Shown: positions 18,935 through 29,650, counted from the first letter of the stretch. The stretch is DNA of 38,338 nt from Priapulus caudatus (GCF_000485595.1 NW_014577276.1:296664-335001), one strand, 5' to 3'. A program made the numbers and translations. Notes: generated from the letters alone by a model not told the origin.

Positions 18935-20462
18935 CATAAATGCGGGCTCTCGTGTGAACGAGGCTAATTGTCAGCAGTGCCGTGACAGCGCTATGAACAC
19001 AATCTGTGTTCACGGTTGTTGCGTTTTTACGAAGAGTAGCTAGGAGATTGAAAGTGGTGAGCATTTACCCATTATAGTGTGACGGCAATTAAGCGTGGGT
19101 GCACTTGCCGAATGAACATAATTGGGTGGACGTTTTTCAGCGCACTAATTAATATAGGCTTAGGTATAAAAGTGAAAAACCAAACATTGTTAGATAATGG
19201 CACAGTCACACATACGCGACGCACGGCCCGCGCATTAAAAATTAATCAAAGAATGGAAAATAAGATCAGTGCGTCGTTGTGCGCCCAACTTTTGTCAGGA
19301 TTTGGGAGAAGCTAGCGAGTTGACAACGAATGCACAGCGTGTTGCTAGGGCGCTGCGCGTATACAGGGCGCATACAGAGCGTATACAGATTTTTTAACCA
19401 CATGTTAAAAAATCCAACGAATGCACAGCGTGTTGCTAGCGTACGGAACGAATGGTCCGCGCATGCACCGCGCATTCAACGAACAGCCAGCGAACGAACA
19501 GGTCAGGGATATGGTGTTGTGAGGCACCCTCCACCCATAAGACATTGAGTGATATTTGCTCCCAGAGGCAAGATGCCAGGGTCGAAGGCCTCTCTGTAGA
19601 TTGTATTCTGCTTGGTGATCCTCGGACCCATTTTGGTTAGCAGCTCGTCGAATATCTCGGGGGGCATCCGCATGAAGTTCTTGAAGGCTGCCTGGTTTTC
19701 GTTACGAAGTTCAACAAGTAGCTGGTCATACAGGCCAAACTGTGCATGCACAAAAATCCCGACGCACACAGCGAATGACAACGAATGCATAGCGTTGGTC
19801 CAGCGCGCTCGACGAACGAGTAACGAATGCTGACGCACACCCAGCGAAAGACAACGCACTGGCCAAAATTGCTAATTACACGTCGTGTATGTGTGACTGG
19901 GCCATTAGCAAGACGTTCGATCTACTTAAATCTGACGGAGCCACCCAATTATGTTCATTCGGCAAGTGCACCCACGCTTAATTGCCGTCACACTATAATG
20001 GGTAAATGCTCACCACTTTCAATCTCCTAGCTACCCTTCGTATAAACGCAACAACAGTAAACACCGATTGTGTTCATAGCGCTGTCACGACACTGCTGAC
20101 AATTAGCCTTGTTCACACGAGAGCTCGCATTTATGAAATACGGTAATTGCGAAATACCGAATCTGAGACAAATACGCGGCCGAGCGTTCACACGCTGATT
20201 CGCGGCTCCAGAAATACGGTATTTGCGAAATACCGAATCTGAGACAAATACGCGGCCGAGCGTTCACACGCTGATTCGCGGCTCCAGAAATACGGTATTT
20301 GCGAGCTGCGAGCTGCTTTAAACAATCAAGCAAACAGTACGAAATAAACAATGCAATGCAAACCAACTGCCGATAAAATACGTAGACTGGTCCGCGCTCG
20401 ACAGTACCATTCGCGTTACACTAAAACTGTCGAGCGCGGACCAGTCTATAAAATACGCGGCT
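18935..20462. mobile_element. PIF/Harbinger-derived element, copy C (left end lost in gap)
   Basis: It begins at the equivalent of copy B position 6678, so only about 195 bp of the left TIR remain (18935-19130). The interior runs 19131-19939 and the right TIR 19940-20462. The right TIR carries the same internal duplication of about 75 bp as copy A. The transposase fragment is better preserved than in copy B. Confidence 0.7.
19495..19800 (-). pseudogene. PIF/Harbinger transposase fragment, copy C
   Basis: It reads YDQLLVELRNENQAAFKNFM, RMPPEIFDELLTKMGPRITK and QNTIYREAFDPG in one frame, then after a small deletion and one-base shift SKYHSMSYGWRVPHNTIS. In HARBI1-like proteins these two blocks are normally separated by about 12-15 residues (the LA-TLRFLATG segment), mostly missing here. 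The sequence ends soon after NTIS, so the DDE nuclease core is absent. It is a relic, not an active gene. Confidence 0.75.
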
Positions 20463-20479
20463 TTATAGGTTTATTCCCA

Positions 20480-21019
20480 TTTCGCCATTTCCCACTTCGC
20501 CATTTGCATTTCGCCATTTCCCGTTTCGCCATTTCTCACTTCGCCATTTTCCCATTTCGCAAGTTTCCCACTTCGCCAGTTTCCCATTTCGCCAGTTTCC
20601 CGTTTCGCCAGTTTCCCATTACGCCATTTCGTTCTATCTCCCCGACAACCCCTTGTTCGAGGTGGATTAAAAGTAGGCCTCTGTAATGAATAAATTATAA
20701 CGAATCTTTAGATATGGAGTCAACTATTTATTTGAAGAACAAGAAGGCGAATGTACATATTAAAACATATGGATCATGTACAGGCACCCTAACCCTAACC
20801 CTAACGACCTAGGAAATGACTCTTTTTTAAGAATGAAGGATCAATTTCGTGCAGGGTGGAAGCAACATAAAATATGGCGAAATGGGAAACTGGCGAAGTG
20901 GGAAAATGGCGAAATGAGAAACTGGCGTAATGGGAAAATGGCGCGAAGAGAAATGGCGAAATGGGAACTGGCGAAATGGTTAATGGCAAATGGCGAATGG
21001 GAAACTGGCGAAATGGGAA
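20480..21019. repeat. Fold-back minisatellite element, copy C
   Basis: Arms of TTCGCCATTTCCCA units at 20480-20630 and inverted units at 20876-21019, with CCCTAACCCTAACCCTAACG in the loop near 20786-20806. It differs from copy A mainly by missing single bases in homopolymers. Confidence 0.75.
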
Positions 21020-21659
21020 GACACCGCTTCGGTTCGGTCTCACTTCGTCGAGTATGCGAGTCGAGTTAACGAGACTTATAAATTGCTGCGAAATTATCTG
21101 CACTCATAATTTATTCGTGCTTCCAGAGTAAATCTGTTCTTTTTGCACGCATAAATCGTGTAACTCTTTCTACCGGGTAACTTGTGTGGTTGCAAACGGC
21201 CGACATAACAAGACATTTAGCAGATATGAACGAGGTTGCCTCATATCTAGCCATTTTACACGACAGCCTATAGCGACTTATTGCCACTGATATGATAATA
21301 TATTACAGCAACCCCCTCTACGCCAGAAGCCCTTAACATCTCACTAAAGCCAAAAAATAATTGTTCGTTTCTACGTCTATATTATACTTTATTACTTCCC
21401 CCCCCCACACAAAAAACCGCATTCGAAATTCCGGAAATCCGAAATGTTCAAAAAATGCCAAGAGGCAAAAAGTGAACTGAATTAATAGATACATGTAGAT
21501 CTCACCATTTTCTGGAGAATATGGAGGAGATAAAAAAGACACCTGCCTGCCTCATTACCTTTTGAAAAAATTGGCCTGAGAGACGAACAATTAATTTTTT
21601 GCCCAAGTGTAGGCCGGTGTTCGACCAAAACATCTACACCTCAGCTACACGGTAATATT

Positions 21660-21661
<2 letters not shown>

Positions 21662-21704
<43 letters not shown>

Positions 21705-21712
21705 ATATTCCT
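21662..21712. repeat. (TA)n microsatellite
   Basis: About 19 TA units. In copy B (9541-9600) the same place reads TAAGTATAGTATAGTATAGG instead, one of the clearest non-indel differences between B and C. Confidence 0.9.
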
Positions 21713-21844
21713 ATAATATACACCATAGAAAATTCGGACGTAGCCTGAAACTGAAACTTGACACAGCGTCAAGTAATTCGTTAGCAGAGCGTATCATGTA
21801 CGGTAATTGTTAGACCATGGCCAGGTGATAAAAATGCTACTCAC

Positions 21845-21902
21845 CAACCAAGTTTATGATTCCAAACATCAGCCCGTCCTTGCTTAGAATCGTGAGGAAC
21901 TC
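21845..21902 (-). CDS. DUR3-like: DUR3-like symporter, exon 6, copy C (intact)
   Basis: 58 bp: EFLTILSKDGLMFGIINLV plus one base of glycine. The acceptor is ATAAAGACAG and the donor TTG/GTGAGT. The L-T--S-DGLMFGIINLVGNF pattern across the exon 6/7 joint is characteristic of animal and plant DUR3. It enters in phase 0 from exon 5 and leaves with one base, matching exon 7 at 4479. In this scaffold exon 7 lies 17 kb away, beyond the gap and the TMEM132 exons. Confidence 0.85.
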
Positions 21903-22327
21903 CTGTCTTTATTGCCACGGTGGGCCTTCGCGACACACCAACAGTGCGTACACTTTTGCCGGTGAACCTACAGCGATACTGATTGTTGCAACGTTGAACG
22001 AGATGGCTACTGACACCATTAGATGCGCGTTTAACAGACAGGCTTTTAATAGCACCGGTTATATCAAAATTCTTGATAGTATTCGTTGAGAGACGCATGA
22101 ATATTTGTACGCGTTGTTGAGCGCGTTGCTACATCGCTGTGTACCATTCTAACGTCCTCCAATTACCGCTACATACAGCTGTACATGTGCTTGCAGTAGT
22201 TCAATATATTTCCATAGATCTGTTTACATGATATGTTGCACGTCTTGCTAAATTAATCATAAATAGCAGATACGCTCAAATGGTGGCGTGATAGTCGTAG
22301 CTTACACGTTATACACTTAAGTCCCAG

Positions 22328-22410
22328 TGGTTCGGCGAGAATTATATAAAAAGGCCCACTTTAGAACAGAAAGCAGAGTCGCAGAGTCGTCTTCGCCAGA
22401 TGTGAGTATT
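22328..22410 (+). promoter_or_regulatory. Putative core promoter or solo-LTR-like segment, copy C
   Basis: This is the counterpart of 10225-10330, with ATTATATAAAAAGGCCCAC near 22341 followed by AGTCGCAGAGTCGTCTTCGC and GTGAGTATT. It is antisense to the host gene and lies between exons 5 and 6. Confidence 0.35.
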
Positions 22411-23007
22411 GGTTAGCGTTGCCTTGTCGTATTGTATTTGTGCGTAAACTACCTTGATTTGTGTGTGTAAACTACTCTAAGACTCGTAAACTACTTTGAT
22501 ACGGTTATTGTACAGTGTATATTGTGCTGTGCTTATTGTTTAGATTACGAGACCTGTGTACGCGCCAATGCCCTATAGAGGGATTATTAATATGTGTGTA
22601 TTACTCGGTAAATAGAATTAATAGCTAATTGTTGTACGTTACATCCTTTGTTTCTGTCATACGTTATTCACGTCTGTCTATTAATCGTGCTATCTAATGG
22701 TAATCTTACACGCGCGCAAAAGATCACGAACCTGGCCACTATGTACGACACGAGCCTCATTACACTAATTGAAATGAACAAGTTCTCATATAGCAGCGGT
22801 GACAATCATATCATGTATTTAGACGCGATGACATTTATATGACAAAGACCACAATTTCCGCATGACGAGGACGTGACACGTTGCACGAGAGTGCGCGTAT
22901 GTAACCGGAATCGCCTCAATCACACTTTCAATTACGTCCCTCGGCGTTGCGTACCATTCAGATTCACAGAGAGCGACTGATATCTTCCCCCGACGCGGTC
23001 GGCTTAC

Positions 23008-23220
23008 CAAGTAATTGCTGTCATTCTGTGGGTCGTGGAACACCTTCAAGGCGAATGTGATGATGATAATGAATATTATGGCCGTATTGAAGTATGACCA
23101 CGTAGAATGTGGCGCCGAGTCCACCGATGAACGTGTAACTACCGATGACGATCGTGATCAGAAATGTCGCTAACTCCACGCTCAGTCCGTCGACGAGCCG
23201 AGTCAGAACGGCAGCGCCGC
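23008..23220 (-). CDS. DUR3-like: DUR3-like symporter, exon 5, copy C (one-base insertion)
   Basis: 213 bp where 212 are expected. It reads GAAVLTRLVDGLSVELATFL and ITIVIGSYTFIGGLGATFYV, then an extra base at about 23099 (TGACCACG on the plus strand against TGACACG in copy B) shifts the frame before SYFNTAIIF. Copy B shows the uninterrupted reading. Splice sites are sound: CTTACGTAG acceptor and ACTTG/GTAAGC donor. The two coding substitutions relative to copy B are both silent. Confidence 0.85.
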
Positions 23221-24874
23221 CTACGTAAGAGTCATGCAGAATGGCGGCGTTATTCATGTAAGGCGTAATATATTGCGAGCGATAAGTGAGATAGGTTTTC
23301 TCTGCGCTCAGACCTTGCAGGCTATCAAAGCTTGAATTCTATAAGTATAAAAATTTGTCATTACATTCTAAACACTCTAAACGTTAGGCGCTTACTTCAC
23401 GTTTCATCTGTATAATACGCACGCGATTATGACTATATACATCATGATCTATTTTAGATAAATAGAGTAAAATAAAATAGATTTGTGAAAGGTTAGAGCA
23501 ATATTAAATGGGATCGTGCGTTTCGCATCATGCGCCACGTTCACCTGAATTACGCGACGACCTTACAATCTAAATGTAAGCACCACGTATGCTTTTTAAC
23601 ACAAATATAATAGGTATAGATAAAACATCAATTCATAGTTATATATTTGCATAACGCGGTGTTCACGTTTATAAAGATCTGGTAATTTGTGAAATGGCAT
23701 TTTGTCATGGAACCGAATGACATAACATATCAATGGAGTTCGCACATCTATAAATGCGCTGTTCAATAATTTAACGTGCAGAAACGTAATAATTCGTAGT
23801 ATGGTTGTTCACAGTTTCAATACGTGCAGCACTTAAAGCACATGCAGCTGCACTCATGCCATACAATGCATGCACAACAGTAACCATTTTATAATTGTGA
23901 ATTGGTTCATGTGAACGTGCAAACGTGCCTTTTCGTCCATGAAGTGTTCCAACGCTAAATAACTGGGTTAATTACCAGTATGAACAAGTGCAGGTTGGAC
24001 GTAATTTAGTGTTGGCTTGTCGCACGCAGTGTCGTTAACAGCAACACAGCAAAGCTATGAAGCCAAACTGCATCACTTGATTCTGCGGTTTCGCAGATAC
24101 TCAGCTTACGCCTCAAACGAGTGCACTAGCTAATTGGCCGCCCTTCACCTTACTTGACCTGTCTCGTTACATAATAAACGAGCTATCCTATAATCCGCTG
24201 CCGGGAAGATTAAATATAGTTAGATGTGCAGATTATAAGGGTTTGGCATTTAAGTGCTCTCAGGAACTCGGAGTTTGGTCTCGACTTTTGTCCACCTGTG
24301 GTTGACATGGCTTTCGCGCGTTTTGCGTGCAGATGATGATACCACGTGTTGCCGCATATATCCGCCCGCGCTGGAATTTCGATGTACTCGCAGCACCTGT
24401 CAACGTTGGACGGAGAGTGCCTGAGAGCATATAAGTGACAAACCTACCTCCTTTAACAATGGCATGATGCTCGATCATGGTAATGTGTGAGATTTGTGTG
24501 AATTCGTTATTGAATGACCACGGAAGGCGATCGAGCGCGAACCGTGCATGCAATAATTATATTATATGCTACACGTAAATAATCTTAAACATAGACACAG
24601 ACGATTACGGACAGTTACCATTCTGAAGTGTGTTATGGGAAGGAAGTAGCGCGCTAACCGGTGATAGTGCGCTGCCAGCGTGAATGCGTCATGTCGATAC
24701 CGCCTAGCTGTTTTACCTGACCTTTGCCGACCGATAATTCTTGCTGCTGCTGCAAAACTTCAAAAGTTCCCAAATAGTGGCGTTGCAGGTACATGCGCTC
24801 TCGCAACAGAGCACGCGCAGACGCACGCGCGCGCGTACATCGCGGTATGGACGCCCAGATAGGTACAAAGACCC
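23221..24874. other. Intronic sequence, copy C, nothing coding recognised
   Basis: This matches 11113-12763. A 97-aa minus-strand ORF at 24260-24553 partly recurs in copy B but shows no recognisable family features. Confidence 0.55.
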
Positions 24875-25331
24875 GAGGCGTGTTCAGGAGACCGAACGCT
24901 CGCGAGCGCTCGCGAGCGCTCGCCTTCTGAACGCACCGCTGCGCGAGCGACGCGCTCGCGAGCGTTTGCGCGCAAAGTTTGAAAAGCTGTTCGCTCAGTG
25001 CGCGAGTTGTTTACAAGATGGCGACGAAAAATCTGGCGAATGCGAATCTAACTTTCTGACGTCAATTTGCAATCTATTTCAACTTTATTTCACTTTTCAT
25101 TCATTCATTTACTTCTAAATTCAATTTGTATCAATTTCGTCTGCTAATTCGTTTAACAGTACTTGTTCTCTCGCAATTAAAATCTGCTGAGTAACCCTTC
25201 ATGGGGGCCGCCATCTTTGATCAAGCGAGCACACAGCGAGCGCACAAGCGAGCGCTCGTGTATCGTTCAGGAGGCGCTGCGTTCGTTCATCGAGCGTTCG
25301 CATCGAGCGCTCGCTCTCCTGAACACGCCTC
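24875..25331. mobile_element. MITE-like element with GAGGCGTGTTCAGGAGA TIRs
   Basis: Perfect 17-bp inverted ends at 24875-24891 and 25315-25331. Inside each end are GCGAGCGCTC palindromes (24897-24965 and 25245-25315). The core includes CAAGATGGCGAC at about 25015 and the partly inverse GGCCGCCATCTTTG at about 25206. It has no ORF of interest. The left half alone is present in copy B (12764-12855). Confidence 0.75.
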
Positions 25332-25398
25332 CGGTGCGCGCCCGCACGCGCGCGTTCACACACGCACACACACGCACATTCAACATGTTCTGCTTGCA

Positions 25399-25620
25399 TC
25401 TATGACAAAAACGACATACGCATATACGCTCTCCTATGACACTATTTGTCATAGGAAGATTCTTCCTATGACAAGTATTGGCGAGTCAAGTTTGTTCCGC
25501 TTTACAGCTGAAATTCACTGCTTGCGTTCATAATAGCGTTCCTAATAAGAAGAATCTTCCTATGACAAATAGTGTCATAGGAGAGCGTATAATTATGCGT
25601 AGGTCGTATTTGTCATAGAT
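25399..25620. mobile_element. Nested-palindrome MITE with about 70-bp TIRs
   Basis: The outer arms are ATCTATGACAAAAACGACAT at 25399 and its inverse ending ATTTGTCATAGAT at 25620, both followed inward by ATACGCTCTCCTATGACACT. Each arm contains its own palindrome, CCTATGACACTATTTGTCAT plus AGG. The unique centre is about 85 bp. Confidence 0.8.
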
Positions 25621-25686
25621 GCTAGCAAAACAGGCTGGCATATCACGTATCATTTCCGCACTCATTCGATACATTCAGCCGCTTAC

Positions 25687-25780
25687 CTAACATCAGCATG
25701 GATGTCACTATGATATTGGTGAGCAGTGCAAACACGCAGAATACGATGTGGGCCGTGCGACCGAACCGCACGCGTATCAC
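25687..25780 (-). CDS. DUR3-like: DUR3-like symporter, exon 4
   Basis: 94 bp: VIRVRFGRTAHIVFCVFALL then TNIIVTSMLML and one base of glycine. R-FG--AHIVF-VFALLTNIIVT-ML-LG is a DUR3 transmembrane signature. The acceptor is GCTTATTTGCAG before 25780 and the donor TTAG/GTAAGC at 25687. It joins exon 3 in phase 0 (KTFLQ-VIRVRFG) and exon 5 across a split glycine (LMLG-GAAVL). Confidence 0.9.
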
Positions 25781-26291
25781 CTGCAAATAAGCGCCGATAC
25801 GTGTTATTGTCGTTAGCTTCATCGGCTGGCCAACTTTGTGATTGCTAGAGGCGTGAGCGACTTGAATCACTGATTAATTCCTGACCTGTGTCAGCAACGA
25901 TAATATATAATAATTAATAACAATATATATGTTTAACATTTACATTAAAATTACTTTTCGTGCGAATAACCTTTTCCAAAATCGCAGTGGGCTATAAATT
26001 AACACGTGCACACGCCCGATCGCAGAGTAAACCACAGTAACTACTGTTATATATCTATATATATAAAGTTGTTTAGCCGAATTAGTTCGTACTCGCAGAA
26101 CTAGAGAACTCCGCAGCCTATAGGAAAACTAAGATATTTTCAGAATCAGCACTTCTGGGACGTGGTTCTGGCTGAAACAAAAATTTAGAAAAGTTAAAAA
26201 GTTAAAAATTCATAAAAATTCTATTCATCAATAGATGGCGGTGCGTAAAGATTAACATCACGTACGCGTGAATCCATGATCCATGATCCAG

Positions 26292-26740
26292 TCTTAAATA
26301 TTATTCATGACCTGGGGTCATCGCACGAAAACGAGACTAAGCTAGGCAATTTTGTAAACAATGGCTGCTCAGGCAGGCACGCACAGAGGGGGTACACGCA
26401 CGTACATGCGGGTACATGCACGTACACGCAGATACACGCACGTACACGCGGGTACACGCACGTGCACGCTGGTACACGCACGTACATGCGGGTACACGCA
26501 CGTACACGCGGGTACACGCACGTACACGCAGATACACGCACGTACACGCGGGTACACGCAGATACACGCACGTACACGCGGTTACACGCACGTGCACGCG
26601 GGTACACGCGGGTAAACGCACGTACACGCGGGTACACGCACGTGCACGCAGATACACGCACGTACACGCAGGTACACGCAGGTGTGCCTAGCTTAGCCTC
26701 GTTTTCGTGCGTGACCCCAGGTCATGAATAATAATTAAGA
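26292..26740. repeat. Inverted 57-bp arms enclosing a 10/20-bp GGTACACGCA minisatellite
   Basis: The left arm 26292-26348 (TTCATGACCTGGGGTCAT, CGCACGAAAACGAGACTAAG, CTAGGCA) is inverted at 26685-26740 with a few changes. Between them 26393-26682 is about 29 units of ten bases (GGGTACACGC, ACGTACACGC, AGATACACGC) arranged mostly as 20-bp pairs. All six frames are open, so the Thr/His/Arg and Val/Cys-rich ORFs are artefacts. Confidence 0.85.
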
Positions 26741-26758
26741 ATGGTCTATACCCTTAAC

Positions 26759-26830
26759 TGTGCAGTGGCCTAATCGCTAGAACATCCGTCTCCTACAACG
26801 GGATTCCGGGTTCGAGTCCCAGCTGGGGGA
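26759..26830 (+). pseudogene. tRNA-Arg(CCT)-like sequence, degenerate or SINE head
   Basis: The A box TGGCCTAATCGC (26766-26777) is one base off consensus and the B box GGTTCGAGTCC (26809-26819) is perfect. The anticodon loop reads CTCCTAC, giving anticodon CCT, and D, anticodon and T arms resemble metazoan tRNA-Arg-CCT. The acceptor stem does not pair well (TGTGCAG against CTGGGGG), and the anticodon stem is best with an eight-base loop. T-rich runs follow from 26832. It is probably a pseudogene or the 5' part of a SINE. Confidence 0.6.
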
Positions 26831-26960
26831 CTTATTTTTCCCCTTTTTCCTTTTTTTCTGTTTACCTACCTCTTTAGTATGCATTATTTTTACTTTTTTA
26901 CTTTTTATTTTTTATATTTAATGTTTTTTATCTTTTTATTTCTTATGATTTTTTACTGTT

Positions 26961-27250
26961 TGGGATGGGATGGGATGGCATGCGATGACATGGGATGGCA
27001 TGGGATGGCATGGCATGGCATGAAATGAGATGGGATGGGATGGGATGCGGTGCGATGGGATGGGATGACATGGCATGGCATGGCATGTCATGGCATGTCA
27101 TGGGATGGCATGGGATGGCATGAGATGCGATGAGATGCGATGAGATGGGATGGGATATGGGATGGAATGGGATGGGATGGGATGCGGTGCGATGGGATGG
27201 GATGGGATGGCATGGAATGGGATGGATGGATGGATGCATGCATGCATGCA
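26961..27250. repeat. (GGGAT/GGCAT)n pentanucleotide-type repeat
   Basis: TGGGATGGCATGGGATGGCA-type sequence with GGGAT, GGCAT and GAGAT five-base variants, ending in (GGAT)n and (GCAT)n. ORFs rich in Ser, His, Pro and Ile are shadows. Confidence 0.9.
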
Positions 27251-27657
27251 TGGATAGATATATAGTTAGATTTTTTGGGGTATTTTCTTTTCAACCAAGC
27301 GGTCACCAACTCAGTAACGCCACTGATTTCCCCGGGCAACGCCGGGTATCCCGCTAGTACGGTATAAAGTGACTTACAAACGTTACCTATCGGCGTTCAG
27401 ATCCGGTGTCTATAGCAAGGACGTTAAGGCCACAACGAGGAGGATGCTACGGACACGTACCTTATTTTGACTTCGTAAACAGAGAGACTGACAATCGGAC
27501 GCACGAACGCACGGACGTACGGACGAATAAACGGCTGGATTAAGTATTGGGCGGACACGACAGAGACTGATAGATGGACACGTAGATCATGCCCTATATC
27601 TACTCACTATCTACTTATCTACTTACTACCTATCACTTATATACTTATGATACTCAC
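27251..27657. other. Intron 3, downstream part, nothing recognised
   Basis: No exon or element identified. A short run of (CTAC/CTTATC) units precedes the donor of exon 3 at about 27590-27655. Confidence 0.45.
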
Positions 27658-27774
27658 TTGCAGAAAGGTTTTAGCGCCCGGTGCTCGTATCTTTAGCTGT
27701 ACACTAATTACAGCAAACAGCAACATCTGAACAGTTGCTCCCGCGGCGTACCAGAAAGCGCCGCTAATGCCATA
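27658..27774 (-). CDS. DUR3-like: DUR3-like symporter, exon 3
   Basis: 39 codons in phase 0 at both ends: YGISGAFWYAAGATVQMLLF then AVISVQLKIRAPGAKTFLQ. YG-SG-FWYAAGAT-Q--LFA---V-LK--AP-A-TFL is a near-diagnostic DUR3 block spanning one transmembrane helix and a cytosolic loop. The acceptor is TTGTCTTCCTCAG before 27774 and the donor CAA/GTGAGT at 27658. Confidence 0.92.
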
Positions 27775-28411
27775 CTGAGGAAGACAATTATCAAAACTCA
27801 AATAGTATTTATCAGCGCGCTATAGCTATCGTTAACATTTTACCAAACGGGATTTATGTTCAGGTTGATGATTTGCCGTAATCCAGAGTGCCAATTTCAA
27901 TCCGTTGAACTTAAAATTTAAGTTGCCCTTCGTAATTTCCCCCGATGATTTCTATGATGTCTATTTCGTTTCCCCTTTAGCACAGTAGAATCACACAAAA
28001 AGTTTATTGTTGAAACGGTAATCATTTTACGATATAAGTTACGAGTTATGATATAAATTACAAAAAGTACGAGATCTGAGGGCAAGAATTAAGTACGGAA
28101 TGTCACGAACCGAGCATATCTGGAGCATTAAAAATCGATATTGACAGCTTTTATACCGGCGATTTCGAAGCAGACATGAGGATGTTTCCCTTATACGAAA
28201 GCGCATTTAGGCCCACTTGGAGTTTGGAATATTGTATAGTCTGTTAGCGACTCTCATGGGGTTCACAGTCGTTTAGCTACAAGAAATATTAATTCATAAA
28301 TAGACTATAGACAATAAACGCGATCAATACCTGATCATATATCATACAATTTTACGGCATATCACAATTGTGATATATACACACATATACACACAATACA
28401 CACACAGTGAC

Positions 28412-28474
28412 AACATTGAAAATATACGATATAACGTGATATGCCATCACGTTATATCGTATATTTTCAATGTT
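28412..28474. repeat. Perfect 29-bp inverted repeat with 5-base loop
   Basis: AACATTGAAAATATACGATA and ATAACGTGAT-type continuation on the left are mirrored exactly on the right around ATGCC. The hairpin lies in intron 2 just after a short CA-rich run. It could be the remnant of a tiny MITE or a recent palindrome. Confidence 0.85.
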
Positions 28475-29650
28475 TATTATGAAATGATAGACAATGTAGC
28501 GCCTTAGTTTAAGGACATATTATAAGTCGAGCTTTCACATATCGATCAAGCGGCCAACTTTCCAAGAAACAGTTTGCCCTACACCCACTTACATGAGTTA
28601 TTTAATTTGAGACACGCGTTCGCTACATAACACACGATATTTCGTGTGGTAATTATAAAGTGCATCACTGCTTAACAGGGAAATATGAATCGTTCTAACG
28701 TATATGAATTGTTTCGTGATATCGGTAAACGAAAATGTACCTTTAAATGCAGCCCATTCTAAAAAAAACTACATGTACTTTATGTGTGCACGATAAAAAC
28801 AAAACGATAATGGTCTTTGTCATGGTATCGTCATTTCTTTTTACAAATTTAGAGAAAATTAAACGAGAAGCAGAGTTTTATTCTCATCCAATTTCCCATT
28901 AGTGAAAACCTTAATTGAAAAAACAACAACAAAACGATCACACTGTATCGCATTTGAACAAAACTAACGCACTGATTTAAATTATCGATAAATTGCTATA
29001 TAGCAGCTGTGGCGACCAGCATTGTAATTGACGCACAGCATCTCACGTACAGTGACATAACGCGTGACTATTATTTAATCACTACCGGTTCATTACAACA
29101 TTAAAGCTGATGCGATGTTTCGTGGCTTCAGTTAGGCTGACGCGTGTGTGACATATATGCGACATGTAGGCCTATAGGGAGATGCGCGGATGCTTACTGC
29201 GAATTGATACTATTCGGTTGTGTGGTCGTTTCTCAGTCATAAATCTGGTGCCCGCGAGTAAATCTTCGATAACATTTTAAATCGTCGGATAAAATATGAA
29301 AAATTAACGTCTTATCGGACATAGCTGAAGCACGTGCGTATCTGGCTTTAATAGTGCTACTCGGCAAATCACAGTCAAAATAATTTGTTATTAGCTCATG
29401 AACTTCAATTGTCAAGTATAGGATGCTATGGAGGATTTGAGGAGTAATACTTGTCTCGTCTCAAATAAAAATATAATATTGCCCACTGAATATATGGTCA
29501 ATATGGTCATTTTTGTCAATAGGCAATATGGTCAATGTTGCCGACTAAGCGGTTCTGCCACCTAACATATGCATTGCTTCGTACGTGACATTGGCCGACA
29601 CGATGTATGGGAAAAAAAGGGTAATTGTATTGGTTATTGCATGTCTTGTA

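Noticed and set aside
18174-19064. 296-aa ORF crossing the N gap
   Set aside because: It runs through Ns, a GA repeat and a GCGT repeat. Only the piece at 18343-18471 is a TMEM132 exon.
26393-26682. CRISPR array
   Set aside because: The units are contiguous tandem repeats without unique spacers, and the DNA is animal.
26276-26731. ORFs up to 151 aa on both strands
   Set aside because: Periodic 10/20-bp repeat without stops in any frame; not a gene.
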